Shown here: positions 24,998 to 33,306 of the stretch, one piece after another
How positions within the stretch are numbered: the first letter of the stretch is position 1
Layout of the letters: each line of letters begins with the position of its first letter
Assembly (NCBI RefSeq): GCF_000725345.1
Contig: NZ_CP008852.1
Location: 434,001 to 498,000, forward strand
Direction: 5' to 3'
DNA length: 64,000 nucleotides
Origin: Pelosinus sp. UFO1
Lineage (GTDB): Bacteria > Bacillota > Negativicutes > DSM-13327
The notes under the pieces: model-generated
Database searches by the model: none
Told to the model about the DNA's origin: nothing
The model's input: only the letters and a program-made list of their open reading frames with translations
Position numbers and translations under genes: made by a program

Positions 24998-25026
24998 TTG
25001 ACGGAATATATTATTTGTAGTATAAT
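24998..25026 (+). promoter_or_regulatory. Sigma-A promoter with consensus -10
   Basis: TTGACG (24998-25003), 17 bases, TATAAT (25021-25026). It would start a leader transcript of about 120 bases ahead of the unknown gene at 25155. Confidence 0.72.
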
Positions 25027-25079
25027 TTGTTAGAGCCTACAGACAGTTATTGACAATACCATATTGAATTTTAACCGCC

Positions 25080-25145
25080 ACGGGATAGGAAATAGGTGTG
25101 ACAATCACCTTAGACGGCATGCGTCAAATATCCTAACGTAGGAGG
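25080..25145 (+). promoter_or_regulatory. Structured leader RNA of unknown class
   Basis: A closing stem GGATA (25085-25089) / TATCC (25130-25134) encloses two hairpins, AGGTG-TGACAAT-CACCT and GACG-GCAT-GCGTC, giving a three-way junction. The 3' side runs directly into CCTAACGTAGG and the AGGAGG ribosome binding site followed by nine T residues. The layout suggests translational or termination control. I do not recognise it as a known riboswitch. Confidence 0.5.
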
Positions 25146-25154
25146 TTTTTTTTT

Positions 25155-25526
25155 ATGGAAAAAATAAAGGAAGAGATTAACATGAGATTATACCATTTTA
25201 CAACGGAAGACAATTTAGAGGGAATCTTAGAGAAAGGTTACCTTGATCAATCAAGCGGAGGGATTGTCTGGCTAACTAAAAATAAAGAACTTGAAGCCCA
25301 AGGATGGTCAGGAGGGAAGAATTCTACAGTGAGAATTAGTGTTTCACTCCTCAATATATCTCATTTCGGCAAGGAGGCAACACCGGAAAAATTAGTGGAA
25401 GGTGCGGCAGATTGGTATGTAACAGACCAGGCAGTACCACAAAAACTATGGGTTGACGTAGAAGCTTTCAAAAAGGGACATTGGGCTATTCATAAAGGCC
25501 TAAGTTATAAAAATAGGAAAATGTAA
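25155..25526 (+). CDS. Unknown small protein, possibly ADP-ribosyltransferase-like fold
   Basis: This is a 123-residue protein (114 if translation begins at ATG 25182, behind AGGAAGAG, where the first domain residues MRLYHFTTEDNLEGIL begin). The opening pattern 'LYHFT-x3-NL-x2-IL-x2-GYL' followed by GIVWLTKN resembles the start of small ART-like domains such as DarT or Tpt1 relatives. The similarity is short, and I cannot confirm the later catalytic residues. There is no membrane segment or signal peptide. It is a single-gene unit with its own promoter, structured leader and terminator. No neighbouring antitoxin is seen, so a toxin role is not supported by context. Confidence 0.6.
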   Translation: MEKIKEEINMRLYHFTTEDNLEGILEKGYLDQSSGGIVWLTKNKELEAQGWSGGKNSTVRISVSLLNISHFGKEATPEKLVEGAADWYVTDQAVPQKLWVDVEAFKKGHWAIHKGLSYKNRKM

Positions 25527-25540
25527 TGCAACTAGAAAAT

Positions 25541-25577
25541 AATTGGCATAGTATTAACTATGCCAATTATTTTTTTA
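25541..25577 (+). terminator. Rho-independent terminator
   Basis: The perfect stem AATTGGCATAGT / ACTATGCCAATT with a 4-base loop is followed by ATTTTTTT. Confidence 0.9.
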
Positions 25578-25637
25578 TAAGAATGGGCTTGTATTATTAG
25601 GAAATGATTTACAAAAAAATGATATCTATGATAGAAT

Positions 25638-25657
25638 TTAATCAATCGATTAATTAA
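25638..25657. promoter_or_regulatory. Putative TetR operator
   Basis: A 20-bp near-perfect palindrome with centre AATCGATT (one mismatched pair) lies about 20 bp upstream of the TetR gene start, a usual place for autoregulation. Confidence 0.55.
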
Positions 25658-25677
25658 CTTAAAGTAGGAGAATTTTT

Positions 25678-26286
25678 ATGGAAAAAGACGCTCAAACCAA
25701 ATTACTTGAAACGGCAACTTTGTTGTTTGCCCAAAAGGGGTTTCATGCTGTATCTATACGTGAGTTGGCGAAAACCGCCAAAATGAATAGTGCCCTTATT
25801 TCGTATTATTTTGGGGGCAAAGAAGGACTTTATCAAGAAGTATTAGAGGATCAATTCACCCTAATTGCAAGTCTACTAGAGTCATTAGAGAGTATGCCTC
25901 CCTTATCTCCCCTTGAAGGACTCCGCATGTATGCCAAAAATATTGCGATCATTCATCGACAACGTCCCTTTTTAACTAAGTTTTTAATGAGTGAAATTAT
26001 TAATCCCACTCCCTGCGGAGAGAAAATAATAAAGAAATACCTATCGAAAGTATTTCTTTTTATCCGCACTACTATAGGGCAAGGTGTCGCTAGTGGTGAA
26101 TTCAAGGCCAACCTGAATGGTGATTATGCTACCATATCTTTGGCAGGTATTATGAATTTTTTCTTTCTTAGTAAACCTATTTTTCAAGAATTTACATCTT
26201 TGGAGGAAGGGGGGGAAGGCGATTATACTTCTCAGGCAATAGATACATTCTTGAATGGAATTATAAGGAGGGAAGACCATGAATAA
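25678..26286 (+). CDS. TetR-family transcriptional regulator (CecR/YbiH type)
   Basis: This 202-residue repressor has an N-terminal helix-turn-helix (LLETATLLFAQKGFHAVSIRELAKTAKMNSALISYYFGGKEGLY) and a helical ligand domain with a partial CecR-like C-terminal region. It is the first gene of the five-gene efflux operon and overlaps the HlyD-type gene by eight bases. E. coli YbiH/CecR controls the homologous ybhGFSR operon, so it very likely regulates its own operon through the palindrome just upstream. Confidence 0.88.
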   Translation: MEKDAQTKLLETATLLFAQKGFHAVSIRELAKTAKMNSALISYYFGGKEGLYQEVLEDQFTLIASLLESLESMPPLSPLEGLRMYAKNIAIIHRQRPFLTKFLMSEIINPTPCGEKIIKKYLSKVFLFIRTTIGQGVASGEFKANLNGDYATISLAGIMNFFFLSKPIFQEFTSLEEGGEGDYTSQAIDTFLNGIIRREDHE

Positions 26287-27250
26287 AAAAATCTTAGCAA
26301 TCCTAGTGATCTTTCTAATTTTAGGGACTGCAGCAGGTTATAAACTTTATCTTACAAAGGAGAAGGGGATTACAGCTACTGGTACAATTGAAGTGACTCT
26401 CGCGGATGTTACACCTAAAATGAGCGGTTATATGTCTACATTAACGATTCAAGTTGGCGACATTGTTAAGGCTGGGCAAGTTATTGCTCGTATTCATCGG
26501 CCAGACTTAGAAGCCCAATTAGTAGCAGATCAGTCAGCCTTAACGAAGGCTAAAGTACAATTGAAAGACCTGCAAAAAGGACCACGAAAAGAAGAAATAC
26601 AACAAGCAAACGCAAGTTTAGCAGCAGCGCAATCTGTATATGCAAAAGCACAAAATGATCTAGAACGTTATCGTGCTCTTTATAAGACGGGAGCTATTGC
26701 AGTTCAGCAGCTAGATGTGATCCAGTCTAACTATGATGTGGCCTATAATTCTCTTCTGTCAGCTAAGGCGCAGCAAGATTTGGTACAGGAGGGAAATCGC
26801 CCAGAGGTAATAGAAGCCCAAATGTTAGAGACAAAGAGGTCAGAAGCAATTGCTTCTGTTTCGCAAGCTAATTTGGCCGATACTATTATTGCGAGTCCCC
26901 TGGAAGGCGTCATTTTGACCAAGAATTATCAGACAGGAGAATATGTAAATACTGGATCGGCGATTGCTACCATTGGTGATTTGAATGATTGCTGGGTTAA
27001 AATTTATGTATCTTCGGAACAACTAGGACTCATTACACTTGGTCAGCCAGTGGACGTCAAGATAGATGCTTATCCTGAACGAACTTTTGCTGGAACCATA
27101 AAAGAAATTAGCCAAAATGCGGAATTTACACCCAGACAAAGTATAACGAAGCAAGAACGAGCCAATTTAGTGTTTTATGTTAAAGTGAAAATCAATAATT
27201 CTGAAGGCATCTTAAAGCCAGGCATGCCAGCGGATGTGGTTATTAGATGA
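26279..27250 (+). CDS. HlyD-family periplasmic adaptor (YbhG-like)
   Basis: This 323-residue membrane fusion protein has one N-terminal membrane anchor (residues 4-24), a lipoyl half (VTPKMSGYMSTLTIQVGDIVKAGQVIARI), a coiled-coil hairpin of about 120 residues, the second lipoyl half (IIASPLEGVILTKNYQTGEYV) and a beta-barrel domain. It would bridge the inner-membrane ABC exporter to the outer side, which fits a diderm cell envelope. It overlaps both the TetR gene and the next ATPase gene, so the operon is tightly coupled. Confidence 0.88.
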   Translation: MNKKILAILVIFLILGTAAGYKLYLTKEKGITATGTIEVTLADVTPKMSGYMSTLTIQVGDIVKAGQVIARIHRPDLEAQLVADQSALTKAKVQLKDLQKGPRKEEIQQANASLAAAQSVYAKAQNDLERYRALYKTGAIAVQQLDVIQSNYDVAYNSLLSAKAQQDLVQEGNRPEVIEAQMLETKRSEAIASVSQANLADTIIASPLEGVILTKNYQTGEYVNTGSAIATIGDLNDCWVKIYVSSEQLGLITLGQPVDVKIDAYPERTFAGTIKEISQNAEFTPRQSITKQERANLVFYVKVKINNSEGILKPGMPADVVIR

Positions 27251-28146
27251 TTATGTTAGAGCATATCAGTAAAAATTATGGCAATACATTAGCCGTGAAA
27301 GATGTTTCTCTAGAGATTAAAGCAGGAGAAATCTTTGGTTTGGTTGGACCAGATGGTGCTGGTAAAACAACTCTGATTCGCATGCTGACAGGTATACTTC
27401 CAGCCACCTCTGGAACCCTCGAAGTATTAGGTGATTCCAATCCGGAGAAAGTGAAAGGGCATCTTGGTTATGTTCCTCAGAAATTTAGTTTATATGGTGA
27501 ACTGACAGTTATAGAGAATATCTGTCTACTCGGTTCTTTATATGGACAGAAGGAAGATGAGATCCAAAAGCTTGCTAGTAGCATTTTAGGTTTTACCAAA
27601 CTATTGCCCTTTAAAGACCGGTTAGCTGATAATTTATCAGGGGGCATGAAACAGAAGTTGGCTTTGGCTGCTGGTCTAATGCACCAACCAAAAATATTTT
27701 TTTTAGATGAACCAACGACTGGTGTTGATCCCGTATCCCGTCGAGAATTTTGGCAAATGTTATTTCGCCTTAATAAAGAAGGTACTACCATTGTTGTATC
27801 AACACCTTATATGGATGAGGCGGAACTCTGTACCCGCGTTGCTTTTATGCACAATGGACAGATGGTTTCTTTGGGCTCTCCTCAAGAATTGCGTCAAACT
27901 TATCCTTATAAAGTGCTAGAACTGGCTGTAAGGGATCAACAAGTTAAAAAGTATTTAGAGAATTGTTCCATTATTGATAGTAATCGTTTCGGTGATAAGT
28001 ATCATTTAGTAGTAAAAGACGCTCTGGCTGCCATAGTTCAAGTGAAATCTAACCTGGCGAAAGCAGGTGTAAGTATCACTTCTCTTAAGGAAGTTCCACC
28101 TACCTTAGAAGATGTTTTTGTAGCTGTAGCAAGTGAGGTGAACTAG
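27247..28146 (+). CDS. ABC exporter ATP-binding protein (YbhF N-terminal half-like)
   Basis: This 299-residue ATPase has a Walker A reading GPDGAGKTT, signature LSGGMKQKLALAAGL and Walker B IFFLDEPTTGVDP. The switch-His position reads VSTPYMDEAE, so the usual His is replaced by Pro. A degenerate site of this kind is known from the first ATPase half of YbhF-like proteins. It pairs with the second ATPase encoded just downstream. The start overlaps the adaptor gene by four bases (ATGA). Confidence 0.88.
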   Translation: MIMLEHISKNYGNTLAVKDVSLEIKAGEIFGLVGPDGAGKTTLIRMLTGILPATSGTLEVLGDSNPEKVKGHLGYVPQKFSLYGELTVIENICLLGSLYGQKEDEIQKLASSILGFTKLLPFKDRLADNLSGGMKQKLALAAGLMHQPKIFFLDEPTTGVDPVSRREFWQMLFRLNKEGTTIVVSTPYMDEAELCTRVAFMHNGQMVSLGSPQELRQTYPYKVLELAVRDQQVKKYLENCSIIDSNRFGDKYHLVVKDALAAIVQVKSNLAKAGVSITSLKEVPPTLEDVFVAVASEVN

Positions 28147-28147
28147 C

Positions 28148-29056
28148 ATGTATGCTGTAGAATTGAACCATCTGACGCGCTGTTTTGGTGACTTTACTGC
28201 CGTCAATGATGTTTCTCTTAAAATAAAAGAAGGCTCTATTTATGGCTTTCTAGGACCTAATGGTTCTGGTAAATCGACTACGATTCGGATGCTGTGTGGC
28301 CTACTAGAACCAACTTCTGGCAGCGGTAAAGTCTTAGGCCTAGATATTTCCAAGGATAGTGATGAGATCAAACATCACATTGGCTATATGTCGCAAAAAT
28401 TCAGCTTATATGATGACTTAACAATCCTGCAAAATCTTAAATTTTACGCTGGAATGTATAGCTTATCACGAGATCTAGAGAATAGGAGAATTGAGGAAAT
28501 GCTGTCACTGGCAGGTCTTAAAGATCGCCAAGGGGAAGTTGTAGCCAATCTTTCAGGTGGTTGGAAACAACGTCTGGCACTGGGGTGCTCTATCCTTCAT
28601 AATCCTCCAATTCTTTTTTTAGATGAACCTACAGGTGGCGTTGATCCTAAGTCAAGACGTATGTTTTGGGATATTATCTACGATTTGGCTTCCAAGGGTA
28701 CTACGATAATGGTTACGACACATTTTATGGATGAGGTTGAGCATTGTGATGAAATTGGCTTTATTTTTGAAGGAAACCTTATAACCAGTGGTTCTCCTGC
28801 TCAATTAAAAGAAAGTATTCCAGGCATGTTACTTCGGATTCCTACTGATGAACCTATGAAATTACTAGAGGAGCTAGAAACTAGCAAATTCCCTTATCTT
28901 GATATATATCCATTAGGTACTAGTGTACACATTTTAATGGAAGAGGATCAACTTACTCATATTACATCATCTTTTCAGTATGAGAAGATAACTCCAGGAT
29001 TAGAGGACGTTTTTGTTTATCTCGTGAAATCTCATAGAAAGGAGATAGCACTATGA
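28148..29056 (+). CDS. ABC exporter ATP-binding protein (YbhF C-terminal half-like)
   Basis: This 302-residue ATPase has a Walker A GPNGSGKST, signature LSGGWKQRLALGCSI, Walker B ILFLDEPTGGVDP and an intact switch His in MVTTHFMDEVEH. With the preceding subunit it likely forms an asymmetric pair with one fully active site. In E. coli the two are fused as YbhF, and here they are separate genes two bases apart. Confidence 0.9.
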   Translation: MYAVELNHLTRCFGDFTAVNDVSLKIKEGSIYGFLGPNGSGKSTTIRMLCGLLEPTSGSGKVLGLDISKDSDEIKHHIGYMSQKFSLYDDLTILQNLKFYAGMYSLSRDLENRRIEEMLSLAGLKDRQGEVVANLSGGWKQRLALGCSILHNPPILFLDEPTGGVDPKSRRMFWDIIYDLASKGTTIMVTTHFMDEVEHCDEIGFIFEGNLITSGSPAQLKESIPGMLLRIPTDEPMKLLEELETSKFPYLDIYPLGTSVHILMEEDQLTHITSSFQYEKITPGLEDVFVYLVKSHRKEIAL

Positions 29057-30177
29057 GGCGCCTTAAAGCTTTATTAATTAAGGAATTTCTACAAATGCGC
29101 CGTGATCGACTGACCCTCGTCATGATGCTTGGTTTGCCTGTAATACAATTATTACTATTTGGTTTTGCCATTAATACGGATGTGAAACATTTGCCAACCA
29201 TTGTCTTTGATCAATCCTTGCAACAAGACAGTCGTGATCTTTTTAGTTCATTAGAGGCTAGTGAGTATTTTGATATTAAGTATGTGGCTAAAAATTTTCA
29301 AGAAGTAAATGAAGCTGTCGATTCTGGCAAAGCAAAGGTAGGTATCATCATACCACCCGATTTTTCTGAAAGCCTAAAGCATGGTAGAAAAGCTACGGCT
29401 CAGGTGATTGTAGATGCAACAGATTCCATGGCCGCCTCCTCCGCTATCAGTGCTGCACAGCTGATTGGTCAAATAAAATCCCAAGAAATTTTACTGCAGA
29501 AAATTCAAGGGTATTCAGGACATTCCACGGAAAAACCTTATGACATTCGTATTCGTCCCTGGTATAACCCAGACTTTGTATCAGCGTACTATATGGTGCC
29601 AGGAATTATGGGTGTTATTTTGACGATGACAATGGTAATGATTACTTCTATGGCCATTGTGAGGGAACGTGAGAGAGGCACCCTTGAGCAACTGATTGTT
29701 ACACCTATGAAGAATTGGGAGTTAATGCTGGGCAAAATCATTCCTTATAGTATTGTGGGCTACGTACAAGTAACAGTAGCTCTATTAGTAGGCATTTTGG
29801 TATTTGATTTACCTATCCGTGGCAGCATTGCCTTGCTTTATGGCCTTACCTCTTTGTTTATTATTGCATCTTTGGCTTTAGGCCTTTTGATATCTACTGT
29901 AACCAAAACCCAAATGCAGGCAATGCAGTTATCCTTCTTTGTTTTTTTACCAAGTATCTTGTTGTCAGGGTTTATGTTTCCTCGTGAAGCCATGCCCCTA
30001 TTCTTTAATATACTAGGTTGCCTTTTGCCCCTTACTTTTTATCTTCAAATTTTGCGAGGTATTCTTCTTAAAGGAGTGGGCATTAGTGTATTGTGGCCCC
30101 AGATTATGGCCCTAATTATTTTCATTATGATCACATTAACGATTAGTATCAAAAAATTTCAAAAGAAAGTAGCTTAG
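29053..30177 (+). CDS. ABC-2 type exporter permease (YbhS/YbhR-like)
   Basis: This 374-residue permease has an N-terminal helix after RRLKALLIKEFLQMRRDRLTLVMML, a large extracytoplasmic domain (about residues 45-170) and five further helices from residue 177. The conserved ABC-2 motif VRERERGTLEQLIVTPMKNWELMLGK is clear. E. coli uses two permeases, YbhS and YbhR. Only one is encoded here, so it probably works as a homodimer. It overlaps the ATPase gene by four bases. Confidence 0.88.
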   Translation: MRRLKALLIKEFLQMRRDRLTLVMMLGLPVIQLLLFGFAINTDVKHLPTIVFDQSLQQDSRDLFSSLEASEYFDIKYVAKNFQEVNEAVDSGKAKVGIIIPPDFSESLKHGRKATAQVIVDATDSMAASSAISAAQLIGQIKSQEILLQKIQGYSGHSTEKPYDIRIRPWYNPDFVSAYYMVPGIMGVILTMTMVMITSMAIVRERERGTLEQLIVTPMKNWELMLGKIIPYSIVGYVQVTVALLVGILVFDLPIRGSIALLYGLTSLFIIASLALGLLISTVTKTQMQAMQLSFFVFLPSILLSGFMFPREAMPLFFNILGCLLPLTFYLQILRGILLKGVGISVLWPQIMALIIFIMITLTISIKKFQKKVA

Positions 30178-30189
30178 TAGATAATATAA

Positions 30190-30246
30190 GAAAAAACTTG
30201 GCTTGTGCCAAGTCCTCGGACGCAGGCAGAAGCCTTAGTCGTTCTT
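30190..30246 (-). repeat. Two-hairpin intergenic repeat, copy B
   Basis: On the minus strand this reads like 1334-1395: a GGC...GCC hairpin, CGTC, then GGACTTGGC / GCCAAGT followed by TTTTTTC. It lies after the efflux operon in the opposite orientation to copy A relative to its neighbours. Confidence 0.55.
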
Positions 30247-30290
30247 ACTTGGAATCAAGAAAGTGTTATACTTTCTGATTCCGTAAAAAA

Positions 30291-30327
30291 AGAAAGCTTA
30301 CCTTGTAAGGAAAGCTTTCTTTTTTTA
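30291..30327 (+). terminator. Rho-independent terminator of the efflux operon
   Basis: Stem AGAAAGCTT / AAGCTTTCT with inner CCTT/AAGG pairing, followed by seven or more T residues. Confidence 0.85.
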
Positions 30328-30351
30328 TTTATTATGTAAGTAAGGTACTCT

Positions 30352-30558
30352 TTAGGGAATGAAATAAAAGACTTGGACAAAATCCCCTGGTACCAAACAA
30401 TCAAAACCAAAATTAATGTTTTCCCCATCAACTTTGTAACTCTGTCTATCTTGGAGACGTCCCTTTACGAAAACTTGAAATATACAATCAGCGGGATGAT
30501 CTGCTTTCATAATACTAGTACGCGTCGTAACACGAACGGCTTGTTCTACAATACGCAT
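30352..30558 (-). CDS. Small hypothetical protein (68 aa)
   Basis: ATG 30558 is preceded by GGAGG with 7-base spacing, which supports a real gene. The 68-residue product (starting MRIVEQAVRVTTRTSIM) has alternating hydrophobic residues suggesting a small beta-rich fold, and ends in FVQVFYFIP. There is no signal peptide or membrane segment. I recognise no family. An open frame on the opposite strand covers the same DNA but has no RBS. Confidence 0.6.
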   Translation of the reverse strand: MRIVEQAVRVTTRTSIMKADHPADCIFQVFVKGRLQDRQSYKVDGENINFGFDCLVPGDFVQVFYFIP

Positions 30559-30881
30559 CGACTAACCTCCTTCTTCACGTTATTTGGTGAATACTTCTCA
30601 AAAAAAGAATATATTCATTTATTCTTTCTTTCTGCTGAAATTCCTTTTGTAAGAAAATGATTTCGTGGCAACAAATCATAATATTTTATTGCTGATTTTT
30701 CCTTTTTGAGTATGTAGATCAAGATAATACATAAATTAAAGATAATGGAAAATCACTTTTTCTGAAATACAAGTTTGATATGTGTGTTGTTATCTTATTA
30801 TTGTTCCTGCTTCTGCTGAAAAAATAACCTCAAATGCCAATATGCATGAATGAAATGCTCTTTCATTACTAAGATTAAGTA
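30559..30881 (-). other. Intergenic stretch, no gene seen
   Basis: This AT-rich stretch lies between two minus-strand genes. It contains the RBS of the 68-aa gene at its left edge. I see no convincing terminator, ORF or known motif. Confidence 0.5.
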
Positions 30882-31715
30882 CTATTCAGATTGAATTTTA
30901 GAATTAAACCAGTAGCGCATTGTAATTGCTGTCATTACAATTAAGCCACCCGCCATAGAATAGAATCCAGGTTGCTCACCGATTAATAGAAAAACCCAAA
31001 TTGGATTTAAAATGGGCTCAATAGAAGTAATCAAAGTTGCTTCTAGCGCTTCAACATGTCGTATCGCATAAGAGTAGAGAACATAGGCTATTCCAAGTTG
31101 AAAAACTCCGAGTAAAGAAATGCTGATTAAATTGGTACTCTCAAAGGAATTACCTGACCAAAAGAATAGGCTAATCGCGAAGGTGAATAAGTTTCCTATT
31201 AATACAGATCCGTAGGGTGAGCCATCCTTTTGCATCCGCATAAAAAGAATAAAAAAAGCAAAGCTGATGCCGGAAGCAACAGCACAAAGGTTTCCTAGCA
31301 GACCGCCACCCGAGACCTTATCTAAAAAGAAAAAGATCATTCCGAAGCATACTACAAAAATCGTTACCCAATCGCGACGTGTCGCTTTTTCACCAAGTAA
31401 CCAGCCGCTGAGCAAGGCTACATAGATAGGAGCGGTATACTGTAATAAGATAGCATTGGCCGCAGTAGTAAGTTTAGTTGCAATTACAAATAAAGTAACG
31501 CAGGCACAATAGGCTACCGCGCCTCCCCATTGGGGTTTGGAAAAAGAGAGGCTTTCCTTACGAAAAGCAAGCCAGATGACGAGAGCGGCGATGATGCTGC
31601 GGCCACCTGCAATGGACATAGGATGCCAGTTTATCCACTTTATTAATACGCCACCGGCACTCCATAAAAGTGCTGTAAGCGCTAGGTAAAAAATAGCTTT
31701 TTTGTGTTGAGTCAT
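30882..31715 (-). CDS. EamA/DMT-family permease
   Basis: This is a drug/metabolite transporter-type permease of 277 residues with ten predicted helices in two EamA repeats (first repeat LALTALLWSAGGVLIKWINWHPMSIAGGR; second from about residue 147). ATG 31715 is better supported by its AAGG site than the TTG at 31733. The sequences INPIWVFLLIGE and ANAILLQYTAPIYVALLSGWLLGE are typical. The substrate is unknown. It is a single-gene unit facing away from the histidine kinase. Confidence 0.87.
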   Translation of the reverse strand: MTQHKKAIFYLALTALLWSAGGVLIKWINWHPMSIAGGRSIIAALVIWLAFRKESLSFSKPQWGGAVAYCACVTLFVIATKLTTAANAILLQYTAPIYVALLSGWLLGEKATRRDWVTIFVVCFGMIFFFLDKVSGGGLLGNLCAVASGISFAFFILFMRMQKDGSPYGSVLIGNLFTFAISLFFWSGNSFESTNLISISLLGVFQLGIAYVLYSYAIRHVEALEATLITSIEPILNPIWVFLLIGEQPGFYSMAGGLIVMTAITMRYWFNSKIQSE

Positions 31716-32040
31716 ATGAAATACCTTATCCAATCCTTTATTTTAGAAATATAGGGTAAACACGATGGTCTTATTTCTTAAGGTAATTCGTCTTCAAGAC
31801 AATTGAAACCTTCATTCGCGTATTAAAATAATAAAGATATCAAACTGTGTTCCAATGATATTTTGTTAAAATACCTGAGATGAAAAATTTAAGTAATATT
31901 AAGTTTTTGTAAAAAATGTCGATATTTGCTTTACCCCAAAAAAAGGAATTAAGCCCCTAATAACGAAGCTATGATTAACGAAGCTATCAATTTGAGACTA
32001 GTCCGTAAATTATTTACTATTCCTGAGGGTGGTATGTAAA
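31716..32040. other. Divergent intergenic region with a short direct repeat
   Basis: It separates the EamA gene from the histidine kinase. TAACGAAGCTAT occurs twice with 15-bp period (31961-31972, 31976-31987), shortly upstream of the kinase gene. No ORF is supported. Confidence 0.45.
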
Positions 32041-33087
32041 ATGAGAAAAGCCTTTCAAGAATTATTCCTTTCCAATCCATGTGCCATGATTCTTGTTGCT
32101 GCAGATACGGAAGAAGTAATAAATGTAAATGACAGCTTCATGGCATTGACAGGGTACGACCGAAAAGTAGTTACGGGTCAGAAGATAGATGTCCTGGGTG
32201 AGATGATTTCCATTAAAGATTTCACAAGATTGAAAAAACTCTTGATTCATAATCAAAGTGTACAAGGCTATCAATGTCGCTTTACGATACAGCCTAAGCG
32301 CACAGGTACTGCACTAATTAATGTGAGATATCTTACTATACATAAAAAAATTACAGTACTTATTACAATAGTAGATGTAACGGAGAATGCAGAGCTTAGG
32401 GATCATATTGACAGATTAAGTTGCTTAAATCTCGTTGGGCAGTTAGCTGCCAGCATTGGGCATGAAATTCGCAATCCAATGACTACTGTGCGAGGGTACT
32501 TGCGATTTATGCAAAAAAAATTAGATTTTACTGGGTATGATGAGCAGTTCACCATGATGATTCAGGAATTGGATCGAGCAAATGCAATTATCACCGACTT
32601 TCTAGCCCTAGCTAAAAATAGAGTGAATGGTTTCGCCATACAGAATATAAATGATATTATACAAGATATAAGTCCTCTAATGGAGGCTATGGCTTCTGAA
32701 ATGGGACATCATATTACATTTGATCTAGGGCAGGTACCGAATTCTTTATTAGACAAAATAGACATTCATAAAGCACTTATTAATTTAGTTAAAAATGGCT
32801 TTGAGGCTATGGATGGTAAAGGTACAGTTATTGTACGGACCTATAAAAAAGAAGATTGCATTGTATTGCAGGTTGAAGATGAGGGGAAAGGTATCCCCAA
32901 GGAAATCGTAGATAAGCTAGGAACGCCTTTTTATACTACGAAGGAGAAAGGGACGGGGCTCGGGCTTTCCGTATGCAATGAAATCGCCAATCGTCATAAT
33001 GCAATATTAGAAATTAAGACTAGTGCAGCAGGAAGTATCTTTTCCTTAGCATTTCCCTGTAAAGAGTACATTAAAAAAAAGGCATGA
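32041..33087 (+). CDS. PAS-domain sensor histidine kinase (sporulation-kinase type)
   Basis: This 348-residue soluble kinase has a PAS domain (about residues 1-115) with no membrane segments, then HisKA with phospho-acceptor His in LAASIGHEIRNPMTTVRGYL, and an HATPase with N-box LINLVKNGFEAM, G1 VEDEGKGIP and G2 KGTGLGLSVC. The LVGQLAASIGHEIRNPMTTVRGYL pattern resembles sporulation kinases that feed Spo0F. No response regulator gene is adjacent, so it is an orphan kinase. Start at ATG 32041 behind GAGGGTGG. A terminator overlaps its stop codon. Confidence 0.87.
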   Translation: MRKAFQELFLSNPCAMILVAADTEEVINVNDSFMALTGYDRKVVTGQKIDVLGEMISIKDFTRLKKLLIHNQSVQGYQCRFTIQPKRTGTALINVRYLTIHKKITVLITIVDVTENAELRDHIDRLSCLNLVGQLAASIGHEIRNPMTTVRGYLRFMQKKLDFTGYDEQFTMMIQELDRANAIITDFLALAKNRVNGFAIQNINDIIQDISPLMEAMASEMGHHITFDLGQVPNSLLDKIDIHKALINLVKNGFEAMDGKGTVIVRTYKKEDCIVLQVEDEGKGIPKEIVDKLGTPFYTTKEKGTGLGLSVCNEIANRHNAILEIKTSAAGSIFSLAFPCKEYIKKKA

Positions 33088-33112
33088 ACTATTTTGGTTC
33101 ATGTCTTTTTTA
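33081..33112 (+). terminator. Rho-independent terminator overlapping the kinase stop codon
   Basis: Stem GGCATGAAC / GTTCATGTC followed by TTTTTTAT. The 5' arm includes the TGA of the histidine kinase. Confidence 0.8.
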
Positions 33113-33203
33113 TGTACTCATATTCACCAAAGTGTATTAATCAATTCCTTAAAGGTGATTTTTTAATAGAATATAGGTAAATATTCAATTTGATGAAAAT
33201 CTA

Positions 33204-33217
33204 TTCATTATAATGAA
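33204..33217. promoter_or_regulatory. Palindromic operator candidate of the XRE-cupin regulator
   Basis: The perfect 14-bp palindrome TTCATTATAATGAA lies just upstream of the -35 box at 33225, ahead of the regulator-activase-HypD operon. Confidence 0.5.
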
Positions 33218-33224
33218 AAAATGA

Positions 33225-33253
33225 TTGAATTTTAGATACTGCTATTATATAGT
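33225..33253 (+). promoter_or_regulatory. Promoter of the HypD-like operon
   Basis: TTGAAT (33225-33230), 17 bases, TATAGT (33248-33253), about 50 bases before the regulator gene. Confidence 0.6.
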
Positions 33254-33306
33254 ATAACCAAGAAGAAAAAACATAAAAACAAGTAATTAGAAAGAGAAGG
33301 TCCTAT

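Noticed and set aside
30373-30660. Plus-strand 95-codon open frame opposite the 68-aa gene
   Set aside because: No RBS, overlaps a terminator-flanked minus-strand gene with a good RBS.
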